From: Macrocystis pyrifera
Taxonomy: Eukaryota; Sar; Phaeophyceae; Laminariales; Laminariaceae
Direction of reading: 5' to 3'
Length of the DNA stretch: 64,000 nucleotides
NCBI GenBank assembly: GCA_031763025.1
Contig: JASSKH010000031.1
Coordinates: 1,612,001 to 1,676,000, forward strand
Positions 9,426 to 20,800 of the stretch are shown piece after piece. The position numbers and the translations under genes were made by a program. The notes under the pieces are model-generated. The model ran no database searches. It saw nothing but the letters and a program-made list of their open reading frames with translations, and was not told the origin of the DNA. Position 1 is the first letter of the stretch. Each line of letters starts with the position of its first letter.

Positions 9426-11659
9426 CACAGGAGGTGGTATATATACCAGATATGCATCATGCCCGCACCTTCACATACTGTATGCGTATTGGAGAGATCA
9501 TTTGCTGAACGTACTCTACCCACTCGTAGATGGCATGTTTGTTGTTGGCGGCCCATGCCACGACGAAAACCCAAACCATGAATTATAAATGTCCTCACAA
9601 AGAGACGGCGATACTTACCAATGAATATCACCCTTCTGCGAGGGTTGCAACCCTACTCTCAACCCCGAGTTTTTTTCCCCGAGCATGGGAGCCCTTTTGC
9701 ATGTACACTCAAAATTTATGTGACTGCTGCCTGGTGTAACCGATGTAATACACATATACTTGCCCCTTATGTATTGCGCTCGCACGCCTTCCTCTTGATC
9801 TCCTCGTGGCACTCGCAGAAGCAATGGTGGGCGAGTTTCTTGCTGAGTAACGCTGGGCCCTACTAACCCATCGAGGGTACTCCTGTCATTGCTCCTGCCC
9901 GCCATGCCATGCCTTTACTTTACACTTGCTTCATTTCTTACATCTTAGTAGCTTTACGTAGAGATCTCATACCCTGGTAACAACGTTGCCGAGTACAATT
10001 ACTACTATACCCCGTCTCGACCGCCTTCGCCACTACTCGAACACTTACATATGATATCATACCACCTCTGTAAACGTCTGGCGGCGACTATCCCACCACC
10101 ATCCCACAGGCCAGAGGTCAGAAAATGCCTCCCTATATCCCCTGCTCTCTTTGCCCGCCCATTTTGTTGCTGATCGTCGCATCTGTTCCCATGTAGCCGG
10201 CGCGGGCGGTTGGGCACACCGGCCCGTCGTCGCACTTGCTCTTCCGGCCCATGTGTGAGCTCAGGCGAAGGCCGTCTGGTGCGCGTGCTGCGAGGGGTGC
10301 TTCGGTCCAATCTTGAAGTAGACTACTGACAGCCTTCCCGCTTGGCGTTCGGGCAGCTTCACCTGGCATCCCTTCTGTCGTCAAAATGGGCAAGAGCGGA
10401 TTAGTTGAAGCAGCACCTGACGGTAGCAGCAGTACTACAAGCTGCTTGTAGTATCATGAGAACAGCAGACGTACCGTAGTCGTACGTACTGCTGTAGTAA
10501 TCTAAAGCTCGGTGCTACTGCTCGATGGTGTGAGCCCCGGAAGTCAGCGCAGCAAACTCAGCGAAAGGGGATGAGATGATTACCCCATTTAGATGCTCCA
10601 GCTGATGCGGACGTACCAGTAGCCACAACAGGAAGATGCCCGCGTCCACGGCGGAGGAGGATACGGTCAGTCTGTCACTCGCAACTCCCAGCTCGGAGCA
10701 TGCGGCGTAATAGCTGGCTTTCAGGGTAGCATCTAACAGCTGATAGGCTATAGCCAACAGTCTAGCTTGACGGTGGGTTGACCTTTCAGGAAGGCATCTG
10801 ATTGGACAGGAATATACCGACGGCGTAATAAATTTTGATACTGTATTCCATATGTTTGCTGTGCCAACTAAAAGCTTGGGTGTCAAAAGTCTCCACACAA
10901 CCAGGGGCCAGGGGTTGGACTTTTCCCGCGCGTGCATGTGAGCAAGAAACACGGTGAGCGCGGACACACATCAGGGTGATCGGCGAAGTGCATTCTTCGC
11001 ACGACACACGAAGGAAGAGATCCGTCCGTCCTCCGATTGGAAGGATACGACGGCGCGCTTTTCGTTGAGAGCAGTGAGAAGTGAGAAAAGGTAAAGTTTC
11101 AAGTTTCAGCTTTTTTTCGGTTGGTAGTTTTTGGTGGCCCCTGGCTCTTGCTTCCAACGCCGCGGGTCGGGTGGTGGATGCATTCACTTATTATCTACCA
11201 GCACTGTCTAGTCGGCGATGGTGGATTGTGTAACTGCTGTGCGCGGGAAGGGTGCGAAGCAGCGATGCCGTGCTTTGCGCCACAGGTATTCCCGACTCTC
11301 AAAACTCCAACCCCCGATCCTCGATTTAACAATTTGGACACCAAGCGATTTTTTTTTTTGGCGAAAACAAGAATGAAAAAATGGACAAGATTTTCGAAGG
11401 GCGGATTCGGATCGTATGCGAGCCGGATATGAGGATTGGCAAGCGCTGGGATCATTGCGTTCGCGTCCGACCCATGCCGTCTGAACGTTTGCAGTAGGCA
11501 CACACGGGGTTGGCGTTTCTCTTGCAAGATCCGCTCATAATGACAAGCGTGCAAGAAAGCCGAAAAATGCTGACTGCGATGACCACGACCGATGATTTTG
11601 CTTTTTTTTAGTTGATTTTTGAAAACGCTTGTTTTCCCCCGCCGAAAATGCGAGTGATA
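9426..11659. other. Gene-poor stretch with unassigned open frames
   Basis: Minus-strand open frames at 10515-10967 (150 codons) and 11195-11698 (167 codons) are the longest. The first has an ordinary-looking composition (for example LLAIAYQLLDATLKASYYAA), but no recognised domain, no clear start context and no partner exons. I do not call it a gene. A small inverted pair of GCTGTAGTA-like words occurs near 10430-10500. Confidence 0.3.
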
Positions 11660-11830
11660 CTGTTCACAACTCTGACAGATCATCGATTCCCAATTCATGG
11701 TCTAGATATTTCAGGGCAGATACATTCCTGATATATATTTGCCGTGGCGGGAGCCGCAAATTCTGCATGATCTAAAACACACGTTTCCTTTTGATTGGAT
11801 CTGCATGATACATCACAGGACACATTATTA
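11660..11830. repeat. Repeat family F, fragment
   Basis: Contains CAGATCATCGATTCC, ATTCATGGTCTAGATAT, GATACATTCCTGATATAT, GGGAGCCGCAAATTCTGCAT and a GATCT end, in the order seen at 1-300. Confidence 0.55.
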
Positions 11831-11999
11831 CAAGAAGCAGGGAAATTAACTCAGACTGGATTTCTTATTTGAGCGGGGGTGCTTTCTACGCTACAGGTAG
11901 TTCCAATATAGCGACTCTCGAAGTTCTGATTTTACCTCAATCTCAGCCTGGCTTTCATATTAGCCTGTTTCTTATAAGGTGTCATTTACTGCACTATAC

Positions 12000-12450
12000 T
12001 TAGAGATCCTGCACAACCTCTCACAACGGCAGGTGAGGAAATAGATGATCTACTACTACTGTAGAAAGGTAGATACAGTAGATAGATCGTGATCTGTTCG
12101 GCGTCTGAAGGTTTCACACCTCGGACAAGGTAATCGATTGGAGCTTGGTCATAAATGCTTCAGGGAAGATGCATCCCTGCTTTGCATGATCTACGTATGG
12201 CACTAGTACCGTAGCTCACGTTGCTGGGTGGGAGCCGTACAATCTACAGTGCATGAGATCTATTAATAGCACATGAACGTTTCCCGGGTTAGATTACATG
12301 AGATTTAGCACAATTCATGTTTCCCGGGTTGGATGCGTACTACAAGTATTAATATTAATATGCAGATCCTGCTCAACTTTTCATAAACGTAGGTGAAGAG
12401 CTACGAAGATGATCTGCGAATAGATCACGATCTCTCCGAGGTGTGCAAGG
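12000..12450. repeat. Repeat family F, two adjoining copies
   Basis: Two runs of the family words follow each other: CCTGCACAACCTCTCACAAC, GATAGATCGTGATCTGTTC and, further on, CTTTGCATGATCTACG, GGGTGGGAGCCGTACAATC and CAGATCCTGCTCAAC. The phrase CGTTTCCCGGGTTRGAT is repeated near 12280 and 12330. Confidence 0.55.
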
Positions 12451-14159
12451 TGTTACTGTGCAGTAGTACTGCTTAATTTCATTCGGAATTCGGGGGGTAG
12501 AGCTATGTACTGGTGCACCCGTCGTACACAACTTTTTTAGAAATGATGCGGTATGATAAGATAATAATAAGTTGATGTGCCGTACTCCCTTCGGTAGCAA
12601 ACACCACCACGCGCACCATGTAAGTACCAGCACGCAGTAACCATCGTGTCGAATAAACATCACTACCACTTACCATGTTACAGTACGAACATCACAAAAG
12701 TACGGGACACCTATTGTAATAAGGAACAGACTAGCTGGCCCAGGCTGGATTTCTTATTTGAGGATGGGTGCGTTGAACACTCATTTCAGTATTACGACCC
12801 CCGAATTTCTGGGTTCCTGTTTGTCTCAGCCTGCCTTTCTTATTATTGCTCGTTTCCTTATTAGGTGTACTACTGTAGTTTGATCATGGTGCTGATCACT
12901 TCTTTTCGACGAAGGTAGATTACCAAGTTACTCGAAAATGCTGTTGTGATGTGGTTGCCGTGTGCTGGTACGTGTCATAGGTTAAAGTGCGTGGTGCTGC
13001 CCGCTGCAGTACAGCACCTTGTTCCCACGTGCGAGTGTGCCAGAAGCGACCATCCGAAGCTGGCTAACGTATACTGGTAACATGCAAGATAACACCCCCC
13101 CTGGGACCATTTTTCCGAGCCATGTTTCTCCAAATGCAGGGGGGCACAACAACGAAAATACACATACGTATCAGTAATGGTTTTGGAAAGATCTCGAGGA
13201 GATGCTCCCCCCCTTTCCCATACTGTAGATAGATGCATCGCTCGGCGTTTGCACCTTCCCCACTATCATATCGAGAAATCAGCTTCGAAATTCGTTCGAG
13301 GGTTAGGTAGTCTCATCAGTCACTCATGCCCATAATATATGCGTGTTATTATGCGGCTTGACCTGTTCATCCCCGCTTCAAGATCTCAGCATTCTCAGGC
13401 AGATTCAATCAATTCAATCACTTTGTTGTTGTTGGCCCAGAGCACACAGAGTAAACACATTTTTAAGCCGTTATGAACGTGAGTGAGTCGTTGGGTGGAT
13501 GGGGAGGGGGGTATTTTTTTTTGTTTCGGACACGAAATTTGAATAGATCCATCTATCATTAATAATAGTTGGAGACATTATACGTAGTTTTCACATACGA
13601 GGCACACGATATCGGACTATGGGGATGAAGGTCATCCCCCATAGATATCGAACATCTCTGGTGTTCAGGATGATCAACGTTAGAGCCACCATGACGTAAA
13701 GGCTCTTCTTGCAAAACACGGTAGTCTCTCATCAATTATTACGTACCCCTTGCTGCACTGTGGCACTGCTGCACGCCACTGCCTCGTCGTGCTGTTGTGC
13801 AACGGTGGTACTGTATGCGGTCCGCTTGTCGTTCTTGGTGATCAAAGTCGTACGATGTGTTCTGTGCAATCCGTTGCAACGAACGGATGGTATTGTAGTA
13901 CACTGTGTACGAGTGGATAACATAGATATTAATAAAAGATACTATACGTAGGAGACCGCGGGCTGACTCCTTGACTGACTGCACTACCTTCACAAGTTGG
14001 TACGCGTCAAGTGCTAATAATCTGGGAGTTAAGCGTTTCAGGCTGACCTGAGTTTGTTCTCAAGTTAAAAAATTTGCAGCTGTAGTAAGCATTTGTGCTA
14101 AGCGAGGAACGCCACTCTAAATACTACCATTTATCCCAGATGTATAATATTAATAGCAT
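12451..14159. other. Gene-poor stretch with one perfect hairpin
   Basis: A hairpin GATATCGGACTATGGGGATG / CATCCCCCATAGATATC lies at about 13607-13650. Open frames here are short and unrecognised. No gene supported. Confidence 0.35.
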
Positions 14160-14256
14160 TTAACCCTTTTAGAACCGCAGTTCCTTCTTGGGGAGAAAGC
14201 AGTTGTATTATAAGTAGTTTGTCTCCACAACGGGACTGCAGTCCTAAACGGGTGAA
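14160..14256. mobile_element. MITE family B, copy 3
   Basis: Left arm TTAACCCTTTTAGAACCGCA and inverted right arm GACTGCAGTCCTAAACGGGT. The internal GGGGACAAA words have decayed, so this is the most diverged of the four copies. It lies about 500 bp upstream of the first coding exon of the large gene. Confidence 0.65.
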
Positions 14257-14753
14257 GGGTCCTATGCCCAACGCTGACATCACAGTAAGTCGCGAGCCTT
14301 GTGCAGCCAAAACAGGAGAGAACTAACTGCTGTTGTCGCCCACTACCGTAAACTAATGCCTATACAGGCGAGAAGGGGGCTTGACGCGCCCAAAAAGATC
14401 GGTCTCTGGTGTTCTACGTGATAGCATATTTGGCCTGCTGTGATGCTGTTGTTCTTTGTGAACGAAAACAAAGGGTATCGGCAATATCTGCGGCACACAA
14501 TTTAAGAGTACTGCCACTACTTATTGTTGTTCCGGTTAATTAAATGTATCGTCCCCTCTACTGTAGTCTAACCCAGTAGCCCGGGCTGTTCCTCGTTTCC
14601 GACGCTGACGCTGTCTGGAACTCTCCCTGAAAGGTGTCATCTACAAGTGAGGTGAGGCGGCTGCCCCGTACTACCGGAGAGCGCCGCCCGGCAGGGCGCG
14701 CTCCACAGCGTTCAGGGGGGGCAGCTTTCGGCAAGTCCGACCCGGGACCGGCG
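14257..14753. promoter_or_regulatory. Putative upstream region of the large gene
   Basis: The sequence just before the first supported exon. No TATA box or other core promoter element is convincing, and the transcription start cannot be placed. An in-frame stop at 14628-14630 closes the frame upstream of the chosen ATG. It is possible that the true 5' end lies further upstream and that exon 1 is internal. Confidence 0.25.
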
Positions 14754-14846
14754 ATGCCTTCGATGGCAGAGCAAGAAGAGCTGGAGCGACGGATCAAGAT
14801 TCGGTCGAGGATTGCGACGCAGAAGGTTGCGGCTGAACTTGCCCAG
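14754..14846 (+). CDS. Large gene, exon 1
   Basis: 31 codons from ATG at 14754 (a second ATG follows at 14763) to the donor CAG|GTGAGG, phase 0. The peptide contains EQEELERRIKIRSRIATQKV, a basic amphipathic helix that continues in register into exon 2. The exon sits in a GC-rich island between AT-rich repeats. The start is the first ATG after an in-frame stop at 14628; an upstream non-coding or coding exon cannot be excluded. Confidence 0.55.
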
Positions 14847-17800
14847 GTGAGGGTGACTATTCCTTCTTATTATCACATGACACATACTGCGAGTAGTAGC
14901 GTTGGGATCGACTTCGATACGATATCGAATAAAAAAACAATCGATGCATTTTGGTATTTGATAATCTAATTTTCCGTTCAGTATCTATCTACACAAAAAC
15001 AAGGAGATGCCGTGGACACGTTCGATAGATACGACGTGTCGGAACTTTGAAATTTCGATATATCGAAACCTTCGATAGAAAACATCCAACAGTAAGAAAC
15101 ATAGGCGTACGATGTATAAATTTATGAATAACGGTCAGCAGAAAAGGTGTGGGTGGATGGAAGGGAGGGGGGGGGGGGGGGTTATTGGAGGGGGAGGGGA
15201 GGTATTTCAGAAGGGGGTGGGACGGGGGGGGTGTTTGAAGCGAGTGGGCGAGGGGGATGGTAGTTTTCCAAGTAGTTTTTGGTTGTTGTGTTCGGAGAGG
15301 AGATAGTGGTGGCATAATACTGGTGTATCTAAACTGCTGTGTCCTACATCCGGATTATTGTGACCCCTTTGGGCCCCGATAGAGCGATCACAACCATGAT
15401 GTTGTCTTTGTTTGGTGGTGTTATCAAACATCTACGATCAGCGTGCGCGTTTTGCCGTTCGGGTATGAAGAACCGTGATGCGCCCGTGCCGCACGACTCC
15501 TTTCATTCTCTCGCAACAAAGTTCCACTAATCCTTTGCAGTATCCCAACAATAAAACAGACAGTTCCCGTTCCGCTTGTGATGGTGATCCATCCTTCCAC
15601 AGCGAACGCAACGACTACTGACTACACCGCATATCCTGGCAACATAAGAGGCATACTATTGCTATGGCAGTTTTGAGGCATGGACTAGAGTGCGAAGGAC
15701 AACATATACTCGGACACCGCACCAATTTGTGTCATCCCCCAATCACGCAGTGTGGGTGTTCTTCACATTAAACCGTTCTTTCTACCCGTCGACATCCAGC
15801 ACAACCAGTGTCCGTGCTGGTTCTTCAATCCTATATCTGGGGACCATAGTAAATAGGACCAAATATTGTTAGTATAAATATGTAAATATATACGCTTTTG
15901 TCTGTACCATAGGTCCTATTTACTATGGTCGCCCGTAATAGAGAGATACAGGTTCTGTGGTCACAAAACTACGCCACAGAGATACTACATTGTTACGTAT
16001 GCAGTGAGCACAGTAGACAATGCAATGCCATATCATACTGGGTATGACAGGCACGGCATACAAATTCTGTGAAAGAGAGAAATCGAAAGAAAACAAAGAA
16101 AAACAAAAACAAGAAAAAAAAGAAAACAAATCGAAAATGAAAAGGAAAAAAGAAAAAAGAGAACTGTCGTGCCTTCCCGCAGGGGATGTGGCAGACACTT
16201 GAAAAAAAGCGCGCTGAAAAAAAAACACTACTACTTTACTTATGAACAGAGTAGGACTAAAACCCAAAGGAAATAATAGGCAAACCGAAGCGCAAAGCAC
16301 CCTCGAGGTAGCCCCAGCAGTTTGTGGTACGAGTAGCAAAGCCAGGTTCTCCCTACTGCAGTAGTCCGCTTGGGACCTTGCTACCCTGTCTGCTGTCTCT
16401 GTCTTGCGTTTGTCAACTATCCCCGCCCCTCGGCGTCAGACAATATACTGAACAAGCAAAGCAAGATCGTTATCCACCCACGCCACACGACTTATTCATA
16501 GAAGAAAGGAAGAAAAATAAATAAATAAAAATCAAAGAGGATCAGGCGCAAAAAAAAAAGACAAAGGAAGACCACGTTCGGACCAGCTGCACCAGTTTGC
16601 GCCACGAGCAGCATAGGCAGGCATGTTCTACTTCCTCCTAGTCGGCCTGATGCCTTGTTATCCTGTCTGCCATCTCTCTCCTACTTTCGTCCACCGCGGT
16701 TTCCCTTCTACTCCTCTCGCCCCCCCCCCCCCCCCCCCCGCATTCCCCTGGTCGGGTTTCCTTCCACTCCTCTTTTTACCCCCCCCCTCCCCCCCATTCC
16801 CTTGGACAACACCCACGGCGGATGCGCGGTGCTGCCTGCTCAGCTGTGCTTCATCCTCGTGCCACCTCACCATGAACCGTTCGGCTGCTTCGTGGACCCC
16901 TCGGTACCACTTTCCCGCCTTTTTTGCTGCATGCAGTGGACCACAGTGCGGTCTCAACTCCACACACGAAGGGGGCAAGTTCCGTTGACCCTTCGGTGGC
17001 TCGGAACTCCCTCAGGTCTTCCTTCGACTATGCATCTATGCCAAGTCTTAAACTGTCCGCCAGGTCTCGGGTTCTCCTCACCAGCCATCATAGTGGCCGT
17101 CGCTACAATGGTCGTTTTTTGTCGCCAAATTTGCCCTCTGAGGCCCCTGAGAGTTGGTTGCTGTTGTATTGCTTATCGGATTAGATTGAGTAGAGTAGGC
17201 GATATATTGGTTTTCCTTTTACCAGTAGTAACTATTATAGTCCAACGGGCTACCAGGTAAGAGACCTTAACTAATGGCGTCTGATCGGCAGGACATGGGT
17301 CGTTGGTCGTGAATTCATATTCCTGGGTCCCCAGACATCGGACTAGGCGCGTAAGAGTTACGACCCCGTACAAGCCTTTGATTGGGTAGGCGACCGGATA
17401 GACTTTTACCAGCAGCCGAACGCGGACTGAGACCACTACGTAGGGCCCATCTTATCGAGGACATATATATTTTTCATTTTGTTGATTTGTTTTTTTTTCA
17501 ATTTAATTTGCATCTGATTGGCCGAAGAGTGAATCACCAGCCAGGCATTCTCAAGGCAAATTAGAAAAAAACAATTTGAGTGAACAGTCTTTGGGGACTC
17601 TTTTCGTGTTACTTTTTTTAATTTCAATTTCGAATTAGGGAGTTGATCAGCCTTGGTGTAGCATGTTCATGGTGGGTCAACACTCCCGGTGGAGTCTGGG
17701 GTGACTCTTGCTCGGTGACCACGACCGAGGCGATAAAATGCGAACCTCAACGAGAGGCGACCAGAGCAATAGCCGCACCCTTGGCCACAGACCATACATA

Positions 17801-20800
17801 GCACATGGTACCCCGGCGGTGGCGCCTCAAAAGAAATGGTGGCGGCCTCAAGCCCAATTTTTCGGCCTGCTCGATCGGCCAACCATCACGAAAACCGAGC
17901 AAACGAGCAAAAAAACAGAGGATACCCTCGAGACTTCGATAGCTGCATCACCGTAGCTGTTTCGCACGTCGCGGTAGAGGGCTCCCTCCGCCCACCCAAG
18001 ACACCCTGAGAGTGATAGTTTCCGATCCTGCGCCACATAAAGAAAAAGAGGCTGGCGGCGGTGCGCACGCGACAACTCAAACCTTCGTCTCGTCTACGCT
18101 CGTCGCTGTTTGTCGGCTGGGCGTTGTATGACGCGGTGCGTTATTCCAGGTCATTCCGAATTATTTTATTTGCCAATTAATACGCCGTTTCCCGATAGGA
18201 CACAAACACGTTTTTTTTTCGAAATAAAATTGAAATTCATTGAAATCAAAATTTTATTTCCATAGAACGAAATTTAACGTTCCCCGTTAAGATGGGCCCT
18301 TACTAACATTGCAACTTGAAAGTAGTGTTGCTTGCGTATCGCATCGAACGTTTCAATGTACCTAGTACTACTACAACTGCTGTGCCGAAATATCGAACTA
18401 CTATCAATGCATCGGGTCGAGGGCGTCTTTCCCCCCGCACACTTTAGGACGCTGATGCTGAATGAACGAAACGTTTAGACATAAGAGTATCGCTTGTCGA
18501 AATCCAATCGATTTTTTAATGTTTCCTGCATCGGTGTCGTACGGAACTCGATTATCCTTTCTTTGTTGTCCATCGCTATTACGACCATGATATATACCTG
18601 GTACATGTTTTACTCCTTTTTATGTGTTTAGATATGGTAGTATGCTCGTTCTGTATTGTCTGCCACATGTCCAATAGGAGGGGGAACGACACCTTTTTTC
18701 ATTCCTTTTTCGTTTTTATTTCGATTTTTTTCGATTTTTTTTTGTTTCTTTGGGTGCTTGTCGTGTTCAGTATGACGACACGTCATTGCACGCACTACCT
18801 GGAGGGTGCTTTGTGCTTCGGTTTGCATGTTGTTTCGTTGTTTCCCTTTTGGTCTTATTATAATCTTTGCTCTTTTATATCTATTTTCTATTAATAGTTT
18901 TTTTTTTTTTTTTTTTTTTTTTCTTCATCACTTCTACTTTCCAGCCCACTCGTAGGAGGTTTTACCCTCGACGATCTTCTGGACAAGCCGTGGTCACAGG
19001 TGTCGTCCCTTCTCCCCCCCGGTACGTGCCTTTATTTTTTGTCGCGCATAGGGTTCAGCATTCCCACTGCTCGTCGATTTTCATCGAATGAAGCTAACTC
19101 ACGCTCTCGCGCTTTCCGCTAATCATTTTTTTTATGCAAGAAAAAGTCCCTATGAGCATGCACTCGGGTGAGACTTGAACCCACGAAATTGATCTTGACA
19201 GGCACGCGGACCACCTACCAAGCCACCGGGGATGCGGCTAGTGGTGCTGTTTCATTAACTCGTTCTTTTCAAGTATCTTCCACATCTCCTGAGGAGAGGC
19301 ACGACAGTTTTTTTGTTTAATGTAGCTCTTTCGATGTGTTTTTCTGTTTTCTGTTTTTCGCTTTTTTATTATTATTACAGATAGTTTATTTTTTATATCT
19401 GTTTCATAGGATGTTGTATGTTGTACCTGTCGTATCCAGTATAATGACGTTGTCTACTCTGCTTTTTTACTGCTTAATAGTAACGTAGTAATAGTATCTC
19501 TCTGCGTAGTTTTGTGACCACATAACTTGTAACTCTCTACGATTGATAGAAGAATCGGCACAGACACTGATTGTGCTTGATGTTGACTGATAAGAAAAAA
19601 AACGGTTTAAAGTGAGGAGCACACACATAGGATACATGTCGTGTGTCTCGCATTCAGTACGATATGTCTACTCTGCATACTTATTTTTCCTTTCCTTTTT
19701 CTCTTTGATTTGTTTCTTTGCTTTCTTGTTTTTTGTTTGTTTCCTCTTGTTGTCTCTCCTTCTTAAAGGGTGCAAGTCGTGCCTATCGTATCCAGTATGA
19801 TCACATGGCATTGCATTGTCTACTCTGCTTGCTGCGTGTAACAATGTAGTATCCTTTATGACCACATGACTTGTACTACATCGTTCTTTCTACCCGTCGA
19901 CATCCAGCACAACCAGTGCCCGTGCCGATTCTTCAATCCTACGTACAGCAGTTCAGTTTTTTCTTTTTTCTTTTTCTCTTTCGATTTGTTTTCGTTTTTG
20001 TTTTCGTTTTCTTTGTTTTCTTTCGTTTTCTATATATTCACAGAATGTTTTTGTCTTGCCTGTCACATCCAGTATGATGACATGGCATTGCATTGTCTGC
20101 TGTTCTTACTGCATACGTGACAACGTAGTATCTCTCTGGCGTAGTGTGATCGCAGAACTTGTCTCTCTCTACGATGGAAGAATCGGCACGGGCACTGGTT
20201 GTGCTGGATGTCGACGGGTAGAAAGAACGGTTTAATGTAAAGAGCACAAACACTCGAACCACAGAACTTGTAATTCCCTAGGATTGAAGAATCGGAACGG
20301 ACACTGGTTGTACTGGATGTCGACGGGTAGAAAGGGTTGTTTAATGTGAAGAACACAACACACAAACCATTTCAACCCTGCTGTATCTCCGTCGTGGTTA
20401 AGTGACGACAGAGCTCGTACTCTCTCCTATAACAGATGAAAAATCGGCACATCGGCACACGCAGTGTGTTGGATGTCCACAGGTAGAAAGGACGGTTTAA
20501 TGTGAAGAACACCTACATGGATACGACACACACGTTCTATGAATAGTATGCGTTGAAGGAGAGAAACATCGAAATAATATATGTAGGCTCCCCTCGGAGA
20601 AGAGAGACGAGGACGGAAACGAGGCCACTTGTTGTTCATCAGCTGTTCCCGCAAAAGCCTTCACGAAAGTTAAAAACTTAAGAGGCTTCGCCATGCCTAG
20701 GACGCGATTGTCGCCTGCAGCGCCTGGCGCCTGGCCCCCCTTCGCCTGCACAGCCCCGAGGTACGCTTATCTCTGTTTGACTCGAAAACATAGAGTGGTT

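Noticed and set aside
10515-10967. Protein-coding gene, minus strand, 150 codons
   Set aside because: Ordinary composition but a single isolated frame without motifs, partner exons or conservation evidence.
16924-17184. Additional exon of the large gene
   Set aside because: The acceptor ATGCAG would enter in a phase that does not match exon 1, and no donor fits; left as unassigned.
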